Below are positions 34,259 to 42,725 of a stretch of DNA of 64,000 bases, piece after piece (the stretch's first letter is position 1; every line of letters begins with the position of its first letter). The stretch covers positions 1 to 64,000 of the forward strand of contig JAHWKR010000009.1 in NCBI GenBank assembly GCA_019347805.1, read 5' to 3'. The position numbers were made by a program, and so were the translations under genes. This DNA comes from Methanobacteriota archaeon. Its GTDB lineage: Archaea; Thermoplasmatota; E2; JACPAO01; JAHWKR01. Below the pieces are notes generated by a model. The model saw only the letters and a list, made by a program, of their open reading frames with translations, ran no database searches and was not told the origin of the DNA.

Positions 34259-35482
34259 ATGCGGGTCGTCATCGTCGGGGCCGGGGCTTTGGGCACCGCG
34301 GCCGCCTATCACGGTCAGAAAGCCGGACACGAGGTCACGCTCCTGGATGCCGGGGGCGTCGCGGGAGAGACCACCGGATACGCCGCCGGGATCCTCTCCA
34401 CCGGCATCGTGCACGACCATGACCGCCGTCTCGTCCGGCTGACGATGGAAGGGCTCGAGCGCCTGGAAGAGGCACACCCTCGGGCAGGGGCCGACACCGG
34501 ACCCCTTCTCCGGCGACCGGGCAGCCATCTGGTCGCGCGTGACGGTCCGGAAGGGCGGATCATCCCGCTCATCGCCGACGGGTGCGCCGCGCTCGGTGTC
34601 GAACACGAGATCCTCAGCGGATCCGAATGGGCGGACGGGATGGCACGCCGAGGTGTCGAGGCGGCCGCCCACGACGTCGGCCTCGTCTTGTCATTGCCCC
34701 AGGACGCATGGAGCCTCAGCACGGACGCCACAGACCTCATGGCGCGCGCAGCGAAGGCGGAAGGGATCCGCATCCGCACCATGACGCGCGTCGACCGCCT
34801 GCTCCTCGACACCGACAGTTCGGGGCCGTCACCCGTGGTGCGGATCGGTGGCGTGCTCCTTGCCGACGGCACACGCATCGAAGCCGACCGGGTCATCGTG
34901 GCCATGGGCGCCTGGACGCGCACGTTCCTGGCCGCGCACGGCCTGCGTCTTCCCGCACAATGCTTCCGCACCCACGCGGCCATCCTCGAGACGCCGCATG
35001 CCGAAGCGATGCCGATCGTCCATGACGATCCCAACGGTTACTACCTGCGCCCGGAAGGGCCAAGACATCTCCTCGTGGGAAACGGGACCCGCACGGAACC
35101 CATCCCGTCGGACGGCTTCACCCATGATGCGGAACCGTCGTTCCTCGACTCGATCGCGCTCGTCGTCCCCCGGCGCTTCCCGGGGCTCGCGACGGCCGGG
35201 CTCGGCCGTGCCTGGAAAGGCCTGTTGACCGGTACCCCGGACCGTGCCCCGCTCATGGGTCCCCATCCCGACGCCGAAGGTCTGCACATCCTCACCGGCG
35301 GCAACGGCTACGGCTTCATGCGTTCTTTCGCGCTCGGCGCATGCGCCGCGGCCTTCCTCGACGATGGCGACGCGCCGGATGGGCTCCCGCCGGACATCCT
35401 CGGTCGTCTGTCTGTCGCACGCTTCTGGCCCGAGCCACCGGAATCGTTCCCCGTGCGGGAAGGCTTCACGCTCGAACCCTGA
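34259..35482 (+). CDS. FAD-dependent amine/amino-acid oxidoreductase (DAO family)
   Basis: A 407-residue flavoprotein of the D-amino-acid oxidase/glycine oxidase/sarcosine oxidase superfamily. The dinucleotide-binding motif is MRVVIVGAGALGTAAAYHGQKAGHEVTLLDAG, followed by GETTGYAAGILSTGIVHD typical of DadA/SoxB-like proteins. A second FAD contact is VIVAMGAWTRTFLAA, and the C-terminal TPDRAPLMGPHPDAEGLHILTGGNGYGFMRSF closes the FAD domain. It oxidises an amine or D-amino acid to an imine; substrate and electron acceptor are not predictable. Cytoplasmic. It begins nine bases after the winged-helix gene. Confidence 0.82.
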   Translation: MRVVIVGAGALGTAAAYHGQKAGHEVTLLDAGGVAGETTGYAAGILSTGIVHDHDRRLVRLTMEGLERLEEAHPRAGADTGPLLRRPGSHLVARDGPEGRIIPLIADGCAALGVEHEILSGSEWADGMARRGVEAAAHDVGLVLSLPQDAWSLSTDATDLMARAAKAEGIRIRTMTRVDRLLLDTDSSGPSPVVRIGGVLLADGTRIEADRVIVAMGAWTRTFLAAHGLRLPAQCFRTHAAILETPHAEAMPIVHDDPNGYYLRPEGPRHLLVGNGTRTEPIPSDGFTHDAEPSFLDSIALVVPRRFPGLATAGLGRAWKGLLTGTPDRAPLMGPHPDAEGLHILTGGNGYGFMRSFALGACAAAFLDDGDAPDGLPPDILGRLSVARFWPEPPESFPVREGFTLEP

Positions 35483-35568
35483 GGGGAATACGGGTGGACA
35501 TCTCTCGGACCGGTAGAGAACGGCCTTTAGGAGCGCATCGGCGAGCACTCTGCGGGGCGGTATCGAAC

Positions 35569-36381
35569 ATGTCCACGACGCGCAGACTCGAGACCGAACG
35601 GGAACGAATGGTCGGGCTCATCCGCCAACGGGGCGTACAGGAGACGCACATCCTCGACGCCTTCCGCGCCGTGCCGCGACACGCGTTCGTCGGCTCCGAC
35701 CTGGAAGAGTTCGCCTACGAGGACGCACCGCTCCCCATCGGCTCCGGGCAGACCGTCTCGCAGCCCTACATGGTCGCGCTCATGGTCCAGGACGCCTGTG
35801 TGCGGCCAGGCGAGAAGGTGCTCGAGGTCGGCACCGGTTCGGGCTATGCGGCCGCCGTCTATGCCGAGATCGCCCGCGACGTCTACACCATCGAACGCTA
35901 CGCCGACCTCGCCGACACGGCCCGCACCCTCCTCGACCGCCTTGGCTACGACAACATCCATGTCCGACACGGCGACGGGACGACGGGCTGGCGCGACGAA
36001 GCGCCGTTCGATGCCATCATCGTCGCGGCCGGCGGCCCGCAGGTGCCCGAGTCGTTGAAGCGCCAATTGCAGATCGGCGGCCGTCTTGTCGTCCCGGTCG
36101 GCGAGACGCCACGCGACCAGGTCATCGTCCGCGTCACCCGCCTCGGTGAAGAGGAATGGCGACGTGAAGAACTGGGGGCGGTACGCTTCGTCCCGCTCGT
36201 CGGCGAGGAAGGTTGGCGCGAGGAGGCGTCGACGCGGCCCGAGGCGAAAGCCAAGGCGCCGATGTTGACCGAGGGGGACGAGACAGGGAGCGACCGGGAT
36301 GCCCGAGACCGATCCGTTCGGGGTCTGACCCGCCCGTCTCCCATCGAACTGATGCCGACAGCGCGCCCCGTGAGCCGGTGA
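35569..36381 (+). CDS. pcm: Protein-L-isoaspartate O-methyltransferase
   Basis: A 270-residue PIMT that methylates isoaspartyl residues for repair of aged proteins. ATG 35569 gives the family N-terminus (ERMVGLIRQRGVQETHILDAFRAVPRHAFVGSD). Typical motifs follow: AYEDAPLPIGSGQTVSQPYMVALM, SAM-binding motif I KVLEVGTGSGYAAAVYAEIA, post-I VYTIERYADLADTA and FDAIIVAAGGPQVPESLKRQL, then GGRLVVPVG. The last ~55 residues form a disordered, charged extension absent from most homologues. A CCTTTAGG box sits about 42 bp upstream. It converges on the ABC exporter operon with four bases between stops. Confidence 0.92.
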   Translation: MSTTRRLETERERMVGLIRQRGVQETHILDAFRAVPRHAFVGSDLEEFAYEDAPLPIGSGQTVSQPYMVALMVQDACVRPGEKVLEVGTGSGYAAAVYAEIARDVYTIERYADLADTARTLLDRLGYDNIHVRHGDGTTGWRDEAPFDAIIVAAGGPQVPESLKRQLQIGGRLVVPVGETPRDQVIVRVTRLGEEEWRREELGAVRFVPLVGEEGWREEASTRPEAKAKAPMLTEGDETGSDRDARDRSVRGLTRPSPIELMPTARPVSR

Positions 36382-36384
36382 GCG

Positions 36385-37122
36385 CTACCCTTCCGCGACG
36401 CCGAGCGTGAACGGACGCACCGAATAGTAGAACCCGGTGATGGCAAGGAAGACCAACGCGTAGAGGATCGCGATGACACCCGAGCCGCCGTCCCCCGGGA
36501 TGACCCCCACTTTGGCCGCCTCGTCCGCCGCCCGGCCCATGAGGCCCCAGGAGTGCCAGCTGACGGTCAGGTTGCGCAGACTGGCAAAAGGCAATCGGGA
36601 GAGCGCTGATTCAAGGACCGCATGGATGATGGCGATGCCGAGGGCGTAGCGGTGTAGACTCAGGATGAGTCCGTAGAGGACGCCGAGGGCGAAACCGCCG
36701 ACGAAGAGACCCGGCACCGCACTGAAGACGATGCCAGGTTGCCCAAGCGGTATAATGAGCGCCACGCCGCAGAGGACGGCGAGCGCACCGACCGCCGTGC
36801 CGGCCGCGGCGCCGCGGGCGATCCCGATCCACATCCGTTTGGCGGGGCGGGTCATGAAGTAGACCAGTGTGCCGTCCTCGAGCGGTTGTCGCAACACCGT
36901 CCCGCCCGCCACGATGGCGAGGAGCGCCACGAGGCCGGGGAACACGAACGTGGTGAGGACCACGGCCGCGACACGTGGCGCCTCGCGCGCCGGCACCGGT
37001 GATTCAGTGAGCGCGATGATGAGGATGAAGACCGTCGGGATGAGCGCCGCGGCGACGAGCACGATCCCTCGCGGCCCCTGTAGGGTGTCCCGAAGGGCCC
37101 ATTCGAAAGCGACGCGGCTCAT
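36385..37122 (-). CDS. ABC-2 type transporter permease (exporter 2)
   Basis: A 245-residue integral membrane protein with six predicted spans, in the size range and pattern of ABC-2 family permeases. A conserved feature is the RQPLEDGTLVYFMTRPAKRMWIGIARG segment between spans 2 and 3, analogous to the cytoplasmic coupling region. It is the last gene of a four-gene operon; its ATG overlaps the stop of the preceding ATPase by four bases (ATGA). Together they form an exporter of unknown substrate, comparable to Nat/bacitracin-type systems. Confidence 0.8.
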   Translation of the reverse strand: MSRVAFEWALRDTLQGPRGIVLVAAALIPTVFILIIALTESPVPAREAPRVAAVVLTTFVFPGLVALLAIVAGGTVLRQPLEDGTLVYFMTRPAKRMWIGIARGAAAGTAVGALAVLCGVALIIPLGQPGIVFSAVPGLFVGGFALGVLYGLILSLHRYALGIAIIHAVLESALSRLPFASLRNLTVSWHSWGLMGRAADEAAKVGVIPGDGGSGVIAILYALVFLAITGFYYSVRPFTLGVAEG

Positions 37123-38036
37123 TCGCGACCCCTCCTCTCGACAAGGAGCCCGTAGACGCTCTCCAGGTCCTCGTCCAACGGCCCATAGGCATCGATGGGC
37201 AGCTTCGGCCCGAGCCGGGTAAGGTCACGGAAGAACGTGGTGCCGTGCCTGATGCGCACGACCAGTTGTCCGTCCCTCAGGTCGAGCCCTTCGACATCGT
37301 CATGTTGAAGGAGCGTCGCGGCGACCTTGCGGGGGTCCTTCGTGCGGATGCCGATACGGAGCGGCACCGACGCGAGCCGGGCGCGTACATCGCGCACCGA
37401 GCCATGGGCGACGATGCGGCCACGGAGCAGCATAAGGACATCACGTGTCACCGCCTCCACCTCGCCGAGCACATGGCTGGAGAAGACCACTTGCACACCC
37501 TCCTTCGCGACATCTTGGATCGACCGCGTCATCATGGCGCGCCCGGGTGGGTCGAGGCCGGTGAACGGTTCGTCCAAAAGGAGGAGACGGGGCTTGTGGA
37601 TGAGCGCCTGGGCGAGCTTGACGCGCTGCCGCATCCCTTGGCTGTAGCCGCGGATGGGCCGGTGCATCGCATGCGCGAGCCCGAGCCGTTTGAGGATGAG
37701 CGTCGCTTCGTGGCGCGACTCGTACTTGCCGAGGCCGCTCATGCGGGCGAGGTCGGCGACGAAGCGGTGGCCGGTCAGCCAACGGGCGGGCATGAGGGGT
37801 TCCGGGACGAGGCCGATGTGCTTGAGCACCTCGGGGTCGTCGTAGGGTTCGTCCCCGTCGATGAAGACCGCGCCCGTCTTCGGTCGGCGCAAGCCCGCAA
37901 GGAGAGACAGCAGGGTCGACTTGCCGGCCCCGTTCGGACCCAGGAGGCCGATGACAGGCGTCTCGATGCGCGCGCTTACGCCGTTGAGGGCGATGACGTC
38001 CCCATACCATGACGAGACATCCTCGATGGTGATCAT
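37119..38036 (-). CDS. ABC transporter ATP-binding protein (exporter 2)
   Basis: A 305-residue ATPase. The start is set at ATG 38036 (MITIEDVSSWYGD); the 626-aa track ORF is extended through the upstream permease. Walker A GLLGPNGAGKSTLL, Q-loop LVPEPLMP, signature YSQGMRQRVKLAQAL, Walker B LLLLDEPFTGLD and H-loop VVFSSHVL are all present. A ~90-residue C-terminal region (VPLRIGIRTKDPRKVAATLL...) is of the regulatory type seen in drug-exporter ATPases. It overlaps the neighbours on both sides by four bases, so it is translationally coupled with its permease partners. Confidence 0.9.
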   Translation of the reverse strand: MITIEDVSSWYGDVIALNGVSARIETPVIGLLGPNGAGKSTLLSLLAGLRRPKTGAVFIDGDEPYDDPEVLKHIGLVPEPLMPARWLTGHRFVADLARMSGLGKYESRHEATLILKRLGLAHAMHRPIRGYSQGMRQRVKLAQALIHKPRLLLLDEPFTGLDPPGRAMMTRSIQDVAKEGVQVVFSSHVLGEVEAVTRDVLMLLRGRIVAHGSVRDVRARLASVPLRIGIRTKDPRKVAATLLQHDDVEGLDLRDGQLVVRIRHGTTFFRDLTRLGPKLPIDAYGPLDEDLESVYGLLVERRGRE

Positions 38037-38836
38037 CGGACCACCTCCTGGATGCGCAGGCGCAACACCACCAAGGGGACGACGAAGTACAGGACCGCCA
38101 CGAGCCACGCCGCCCCGACGCTGTCGCCGACGAACGGCACCCCCATGAAGGTGGCGCCAAGGCTGCCGAGCGAGACGATGGGATTGAACGCCCACCACCA
38201 ATCCGCGCCCATCTCCTCTGCGATGCCGACAAGCGGTGTGGTGACCCACGCGACGGCGAGCCAGGCCGCCGTGGCGAAACGTGGATTGGAGACGAGGCTC
38301 CCCACCGCGACCGCGAGCGGTGCGAGGCCGACCGTGTAGAGGAGCGCGTAGCCGAGCGCTCCGAAGAGCGCACCGGTGCCGCCGGCGGGGATCGGATCGA
38401 CAAGAACCGACAGAAGGGCCACCATGACGAACGCAGGCAGGAACACGATGACCGTGGCGGCAAGAAGCGGCGTCGCGGTGCGTGCGAGCACATAGCCCCA
38501 CGGCGGCACCGGCTTGGAGAGGATGAACTCGAGGCCGCCGAGCATCCGGTCGCGCGAGGTGACACGGGCACCGACCGTGGCGAGGACCACGACGAGCGGC
38601 AGACCGGTGAGGATACCAAGAACGGTGGCGAAGAACTCGCCGTTGAAGAAGAAACCGACCTCGTCGGGATCGAACATGCTCACGATCACGATGGTCGTGA
38701 CGGAGACGGCGACGATGATGCCGGCCGCGGCCAGGGTGAGCCACATCACGATGCTGCGGAACACACCGGCGAAACCGGACAGGGTGAGCGCCCAGATGGA
38801 GCCGAGCGTCCCTTGCGGCCCGACCCACTCCTTCAT
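38033..38836 (-). CDS. ABC-2 type transporter permease (exporter 1)
   Basis: A 267-residue membrane protein with six hydrophobic spans (e.g. IVMWLTLAAAGIIVAVSVTTIVIV; VLGILTGLPLVVVLATVGA). The cytoplasmic RVTSRDRMLGGLEFILSKPVPPWGYVLA loop is diagnostic of ABC-2 permeases, where the SKPV/TRPA motif precedes span 3; the same motif appears in the other permease of the operon. ATGA overlap with the upstream ATPase stop. The two permeases may pair in one heteromeric exporter, or each may work with its own ATPase. Confidence 0.82.
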   Translation of the reverse strand: MKEWVGPQGTLGSIWALTLSGFAGVFRSIVMWLTLAAAGIIVAVSVTTIVIVSMFDPDEVGFFFNGEFFATVLGILTGLPLVVVLATVGARVTSRDRMLGGLEFILSKPVPPWGYVLARTATPLLAATVIVFLPAFVMVALLSVLVDPIPAGGTGALFGALGYALLYTVGLAPLAVAVGSLVSNPRFATAAWLAVAWVTTPLVGIAEEMGADWWWAFNPIVSLGSLGATFMGVPFVGDSVGAAWLVAVLYFVVPLVVLRLRIQEVVR

Positions 38837-39744
38837 GCGCCCACCTCCCCTTCCATGTACTCCACGATGACGTCATGGACCGCACGCGAATGGGGCTTCG
38901 CCGATCGGATGGCGACACCGGCGCGGTGGGCGGTCGCGAGGATCGGGCCGATGGCGTCGGTCCCATGCACGATGATGCGGTCGCCGACGGTCTCGACATC
39001 CAGGCCCTGCCCTTTCAGGTCGCGGACGAGCGCCTCGGGCGCATCGAGCGGCTCCAGGACGACGCCACCGAGATCCTGGGCGAGGTCCTCGAGCGGGCCC
39101 TTGTGGAGCACCTTGCCCTCGCGCAGGATGACCGCCTGGTCGCACACCTTGCGTACTTCGGGCAGGATGTGGCTCGACATGAGCAGCGACCGTCCTTCCC
39201 CTTTGAGGTCACGGATGAGATCGAGCATGGCGTCGCGGCCGTCCGGGTCGAGCCCGTTGGTCGGTTCGTCCAGGATAATGAGCTCGGGATCGTGCACGAG
39301 CGCCTGGGCCAGTTTGACGCGGTTGCGCATGCCTGTGGAGTAGGTCTCCACCTTGCGGTAGCGCGCCTCGCCGAGCCCGACGTCGTCGACGGTGACATGG
39401 GCGGCCCGGCGTGCGGCGTTGGCGTTCATGCCGGAGAGCTTCGCGGCGAGGGTGACGTACTGGATGCCGGTGAGCCCCGGAAGGAGCGCGGGGGACTCGG
39501 GCATGTAGCCCACGCGGCGACGCACACCGGCCGGGTCCGCCGCGGGATTCTTGCCGAGCACGAAGACGCTGCCCTGGCTCGGCTGGGTGAGGCCCAGCAT
39601 GGCGCGGATCAGCGTGCTCTTGCCGGCGCCGTTCGGCCCGAGGAGCGCCCAGGTCCCCTTCGGGATCTCGAAGCTCGTGGGCAGGAGGGCACGGACCTTG
39701 CCGTAGCGTACGGCGAGACCGGAAGCGGCCACCAGGGCGGACAT
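38833..39744 (-). CDS. ABC transporter ATP-binding protein (exporter 1)
   Basis: A 303-residue ATPase leading the exporter operon. Walker A ALLGPNGAGKSTLIRA, Q-loop GYMPESPAL, signature YSTGMRNRVKLAQAL, Walker B LIILDEPTNGLD and switch histidine SLLMSSHIL are intact. The C-terminal extension (VLEPLDAPEALVRDLKGQGLDVETVGDRIIVHG) resembles the CcmA/NatA-type regulatory domain. The start ATG 39744 follows a weakly AT-rich stretch (GAAAAAGAGATAGTCAA, ~39765-39781). The operon order is ATPase, permease, ATPase, permease, all with four-base overlaps. The 236 bp upstream carry no gene. Confidence 0.9.
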   Translation of the reverse strand: MSALVAASGLAVRYGKVRALLPTSFEIPKGTWALLGPNGAGKSTLIRAMLGLTQPSQGSVFVLGKNPAADPAGVRRRVGYMPESPALLPGLTGIQYVTLAAKLSGMNANAARRAAHVTVDDVGLGEARYRKVETYSTGMRNRVKLAQALVHDPELIILDEPTNGLDPDGRDAMLDLIRDLKGEGRSLLMSSHILPEVRKVCDQAVILREGKVLHKGPLEDLAQDLGGVVLEPLDAPEALVRDLKGQGLDVETVGDRIIVHGTDAIGPILATAHRAGVAIRSAKPHSRAVHDVIVEYMEGEVGA

Positions 39745-39980
39745 CGGGGGGAGGGAGCGAGGGGTTGACTATCTCTTTTTCCATGCTCGTGTGCGCACAA
39801 GAGCCTCCGTCCGGTGCGTCGGTCGGTCGAGAGGCTGAGTGCATCCGATGCCGCAGCGGCCCTCCAAAGCTCGGCTCTCACGTTTCTGCGGCGGCTCAGG
39901 TCGACCCGGTGCTCCCGCTCTCCCGATGAACGTCCGCATGCATCGGGCACGCGACACCCGGCACATGCGGCACCATTGTC

Positions 39981-41606
39981 CTACTTCAGGTACGCGAGAC
40001 CGTAGCCGTCCTCTGCGATGCGCTGGGCGATGTGGTCCCCGACGTCGATGCCGAGTTCGACCCCGACATCGTTGTCGGAGCGGATGTGGATGCCGCCGTA
40101 GAAGCGGGCCATCGCCGCATCGGTCTGGTAGGCGCGGAACTCGGGCACGTCCTCGGGGAAGAGGTGCTTGAGCACCTGTTGTCCGGCGCCGGTGAAGCTG
40201 GCGTGGCCGGAGACGTAGCCGGGGAACTGCGGGGTGACCGCGTGCGGGAACCACCTGTTGATGACCTCGCCGGTCGTGGGATTGGTGTTGGCCTCCCACC
40301 AGCCGTCGTATTTCGGGTCGAGGTCCCACGCGTAGCGGTGCACCGAGGTGATCGGGCGCTCGGCCCAGTACGCGTATTTGGAGTCCCAGGCGGCGATGCC
40401 GACATCGGCTTGGGCGACGGCGACGTAGGCCAGCACCCGGACGTGGTGCATCGTACTGAGGCCGTATTCCTCGGATTTGTCCATGGCGATCTGGAGGTTC
40501 ATGCCGGGCGGGAGGACGGTGAGTTCTCCGGCTTCCCAATAGTCGGCGATCTCCTTCTGCCGGTCGGTGAGGTTGAGGTAGGCCTCCCAGAGGTCGCGGG
40601 TCTGCGCCATCCAATCCGGTCCGTCGCACGGTGGCGGTGGCGGCACGCGGAACTGGTCGCCGGAATCGAGCCAGATCGGGTCGACGTTGCCCCAAGCGGG
40701 TTCGAGTGGCGGGTTGCCGTTGTCGGGGGTCTCGATATAGACGCAGTTGGCGGGGAAGTCCGGGTCGGAGCCGTCGTGGTGGACGGGGCGCGTGCTCGGG
40801 TCCCATTGGGCGTCCTGGCCGTCGGATGCGCGTTCGGCAAGGACATACGCGGCGACCTGTTTGCCGATGGAGAAACCGGCTTCCACGTCGGAGCGGTAGT
40901 TGCCTCCGCCCCAGAGACGGCTGTCGGCGGCGAGCCGGCCGTTCTCGAGGATCGTGAAGCCGTCCTCGTCGACGTCTTTGTCGGGGAAGAAGTGTTCGAG
41001 GATCTCCGATGCGGCCGCGGCGACCGCGGCATGTTCACTGGGATAGCTCGGCAGGTCGCGCTCCTCGACGAGCGGGCGGAGGAGCGGGTCGACATGGTAG
41101 GGCGCCGGGCGTTCATAGCAATACTTGTAGTGCCAGCTGATGACGAGCGCGTCGTGCATGGCGGTCTCGAGGAGCCCCATCATGAGCGCCATGCGCGGCG
41201 GGTTCTTCTTCGGAAGCGGGGAATTCTCGATGACCAGGTCGAGCATCTTGTCCTCCCAGAAGCGACCGGCGGGCCCGCTGTCGACGAGAGCGGCCTTGAA
41301 GCTCTGGAACGACGTGCGGTTCTCTTGCCAGGCGTGGAGTTCGGCGAGCTCTTCGGCCGTCGTGGCGCTCGCTGTGGCCGGAGGCGGGGCCACGTGGACC
41401 TGGCCAGGGCCGATCCACCACGGGGTCCAGGCGCCGGCATCAGGGTCCTCGGTGAAGCGGACCACGCCGCCGCCTGCGAGAAGCGGATTGACGGGGTCGG
41501 TCGCGATGCAAGGGCCGTTGTGTTCGGCGGCCGTCTGCGGCACCGGCAAGGCGGTGAGGACGAGCGCGAGAAGGACGGGCAAGGCTTTGTGGATCGGATG
41601 CACCAT
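39981..41606 (-). CDS. Secreted vanadium-haloperoxidase / PAP2-superfamily protein
   Basis: A 541-residue exported protein; ATG 41606 gives signal peptide MVHPIHKALPVLLALVLTALPVPQTA (the 611-aa track form starts before it). The vanadate/phosphate-binding motifs of the acid-phosphatase fold appear twice: PSYPSEHAAVAAAASEIL in the first half and PGYVSGHASFTGAGQQVL with GGIHIRSDNDVGVELG in the second. The Lys/Arg (YWAERPITSVHRY) and Ser-Gly-His residues match vanadium-dependent haloperoxidases. It may halogenate, or simply dephosphorylate extracellular substrates; haloperoxidase activity depends on vanadium loading and cannot be inferred. The region before the start holds a TTATAAACC box at about 41668-41676. 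Confidence 0.75.
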   Translation of the reverse strand: MVHPIHKALPVLLALVLTALPVPQTAAEHNGPCIATDPVNPLLAGGGVVRFTEDPDAGAWTPWWIGPGQVHVAPPPATASATTAEELAELHAWQENRTSFQSFKAALVDSGPAGRFWEDKMLDLVIENSPLPKKNPPRMALMMGLLETAMHDALVISWHYKYCYERPAPYHVDPLLRPLVEERDLPSYPSEHAAVAAAASEILEHFFPDKDVDEDGFTILENGRLAADSRLWGGGNYRSDVEAGFSIGKQVAAYVLAERASDGQDAQWDPSTRPVHHDGSDPDFPANCVYIETPDNGNPPLEPAWGNVDPIWLDSGDQFRVPPPPPCDGPDWMAQTRDLWEAYLNLTDRQKEIADYWEAGELTVLPPGMNLQIAMDKSEEYGLSTMHHVRVLAYVAVAQADVGIAAWDSKYAYWAERPITSVHRYAWDLDPKYDGWWEANTNPTTGEVINRWFPHAVTPQFPGYVSGHASFTGAGQQVLKHLFPEDVPEFRAYQTDAAMARFYGGIHIRSDNDVGVELGIDVGDHIAQRIAEDGYGLAYLK

Positions 41607-41667
41607 TAGGAAACCACCACTGCTTGGGCGAGGGAACCGGAGGGCTGGATGAAAACCCTTGGTCGGG

Positions 41668-41676
41668 TTTATAATC
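41668..41676 (-). promoter_or_regulatory. TATA box of the haloperoxidase-like gene
   Basis: On the minus strand, TTATAAACC inside the AT-rich stretch TTGATTATAAACCCG. The distance to ATG 41606 is about 66 bp, so unlike most genes here the mRNA would carry a ~40-base leader. Confidence 0.5.
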
Positions 41677-41794
41677 AATGAGGGATGGTTTTTCGCATAT
41701 TGTGCCACTCTCCGGTAGATGACCTGGGGTTTCGCGCGCGGCTTCTTCCGCCCGTACCTGCCTGCGGCCACCGTCGTCCTTCCAGACGCGCAGC

Positions 41795-42421
41795 CTAGAT
41801 CCCGAGCGACTCCCACGCCTCCAGATAACCCTTGACAAGCGCATCCGGCGGCCGGTACCGCACGAGAAGCGCAAGAAGCCGGTCATGTTCCACGAGCCGG
41901 AAGACCCGCTCGCGGCCCCGCTTGTCCACCTCGAGGACCCCCGCCTCCACCAACCGCTTCAGATGGTAGCTCAACGTCGACTGCGCCACATCGACGTCCG
42001 CCAAGAGCGACACCTGGCTCGCCTCGTCGCGCTCCAGGAGCGACAGGACGATGCGCAACGGCACCGGACGACGCAACAACGCCAGGACCTTCTTGTCGCC
42101 GCTCGGAATGCGGTCCACCGGCCCCAACTCCGACGCCTCCTTCGGCCAAAAACGCCGGTAACCCTCCTCCGTCCGGCCCGTCACCAGACCATGCCTTTCC
42201 AGGTATCCCAGATGATACTTGGCATGGTTCGTGCCAAGCCCCGTGCCACGTGCCACCTCGGCCAGATGCAGCCCGGGATACCGCTCCACATAGCGATAGA
42301 CCCTGCGCCTCGCATCCAAAGCCAAGAGGTCCTCCCTCGACGCGAGGAAGACGACATAGAGCGCAAGCAGCCGATCGGCGGGGAGGGTCTCCCGCGCCTC
42401 GGGTGCGGCCAGTACGGTCAC
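41795..42421 (-). CDS. Transcriptional regulator with tandem winged-helix domains
   Basis: A 208-residue cytoplasmic regulator starting at GTG 42421 (VTVLAAPEARETLP); the longer track start overlaps the upstream membrane gene. After ~45 residues come two winged helix-turn-helix units: ARRRVYRYVERYPGLHLAEVARGTGLGTNHAKYHLGYLERHGLVTGRTE and PLRIVLSLLERDEASQVSLLADVDVAQSTLSYHLKRLVEAGVLEVDKRG. Double winged-helix proteins of this kind, often with an added membrane segment, are abundant in Thermoplasmatota-like archaea; here the N-terminal LLALYVVFLAS is too short to be a confident span. Position next to the haloperoxidase-like gene suggests a regulatory link. Confidence 0.75.
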   Translation of the reverse strand: MTVLAAPEARETLPADRLLALYVVFLASREDLLALDARRRVYRYVERYPGLHLAEVARGTGLGTNHAKYHLGYLERHGLVTGRTEEGYRRFWPKEASELGPVDRIPSGDKKVLALLRRPVPLRIVLSLLERDEASQVSLLADVDVAQSTLSYHLKRLVEAGVLEVDKRGRERVFRLVEHDRLLALLVRYRPPDALVKGYLEAWESLGI

Positions 42422-42455
42422 CGATGACCGCAGGACGGTCGGTCTATTTGGGACC

Positions 42456-42725
42456 CTACGCCCGTGCCACGGCCGCGGCATGGAACGAGCCGATCGCCAC
42501 AAGGTCCAGGAAGACCGCCGGCACGAGGCTCTCCATGGCCCAGCGCGGCTCGATGAAGAGCATCACGCTCAGGAAGAGGCCTTTTACGAAGAAGACCAGG
42601 AAACCGAGAGCAAGGAGCAACACCTTCGTCGTCCGCGCATGCCACCAGGCACGCAACGCCACGAGCGCGACGACCAGGGCCACAGCCGTCAACGCCCCAG
42701 TGGCAAGACTGGCGACCGAGACCAT
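42456..42725 (-). CDS. Small three-helix membrane protein
   Basis: An 89-residue protein starting at ATG 42725, which overlaps the stop of the preceding gene by one base (TGATG). It has three hydrophobic spans: MVSVASLATGALTAVALVVALVAL, VLLLALGFLVFFVKGLFLSVML and LVPAVFLDLVAIGSFHAAAVA, with a basic WWHARTTK loop. The pattern resembles small archaeal DUF7521-like membrane proteins often found near winged-helix regulators (likeness from memory, tentative). It lies between a surface protein and a double winged-helix regulator, and may sense or anchor that regulator. Confidence 0.6.
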   Translation of the reverse strand: MVSVASLATGALTAVALVVALVALRAWWHARTTKVLLLALGFLVFFVKGLFLSVMLFIEPRWAMESLVPAVFLDLVAIGSFHAAAVARA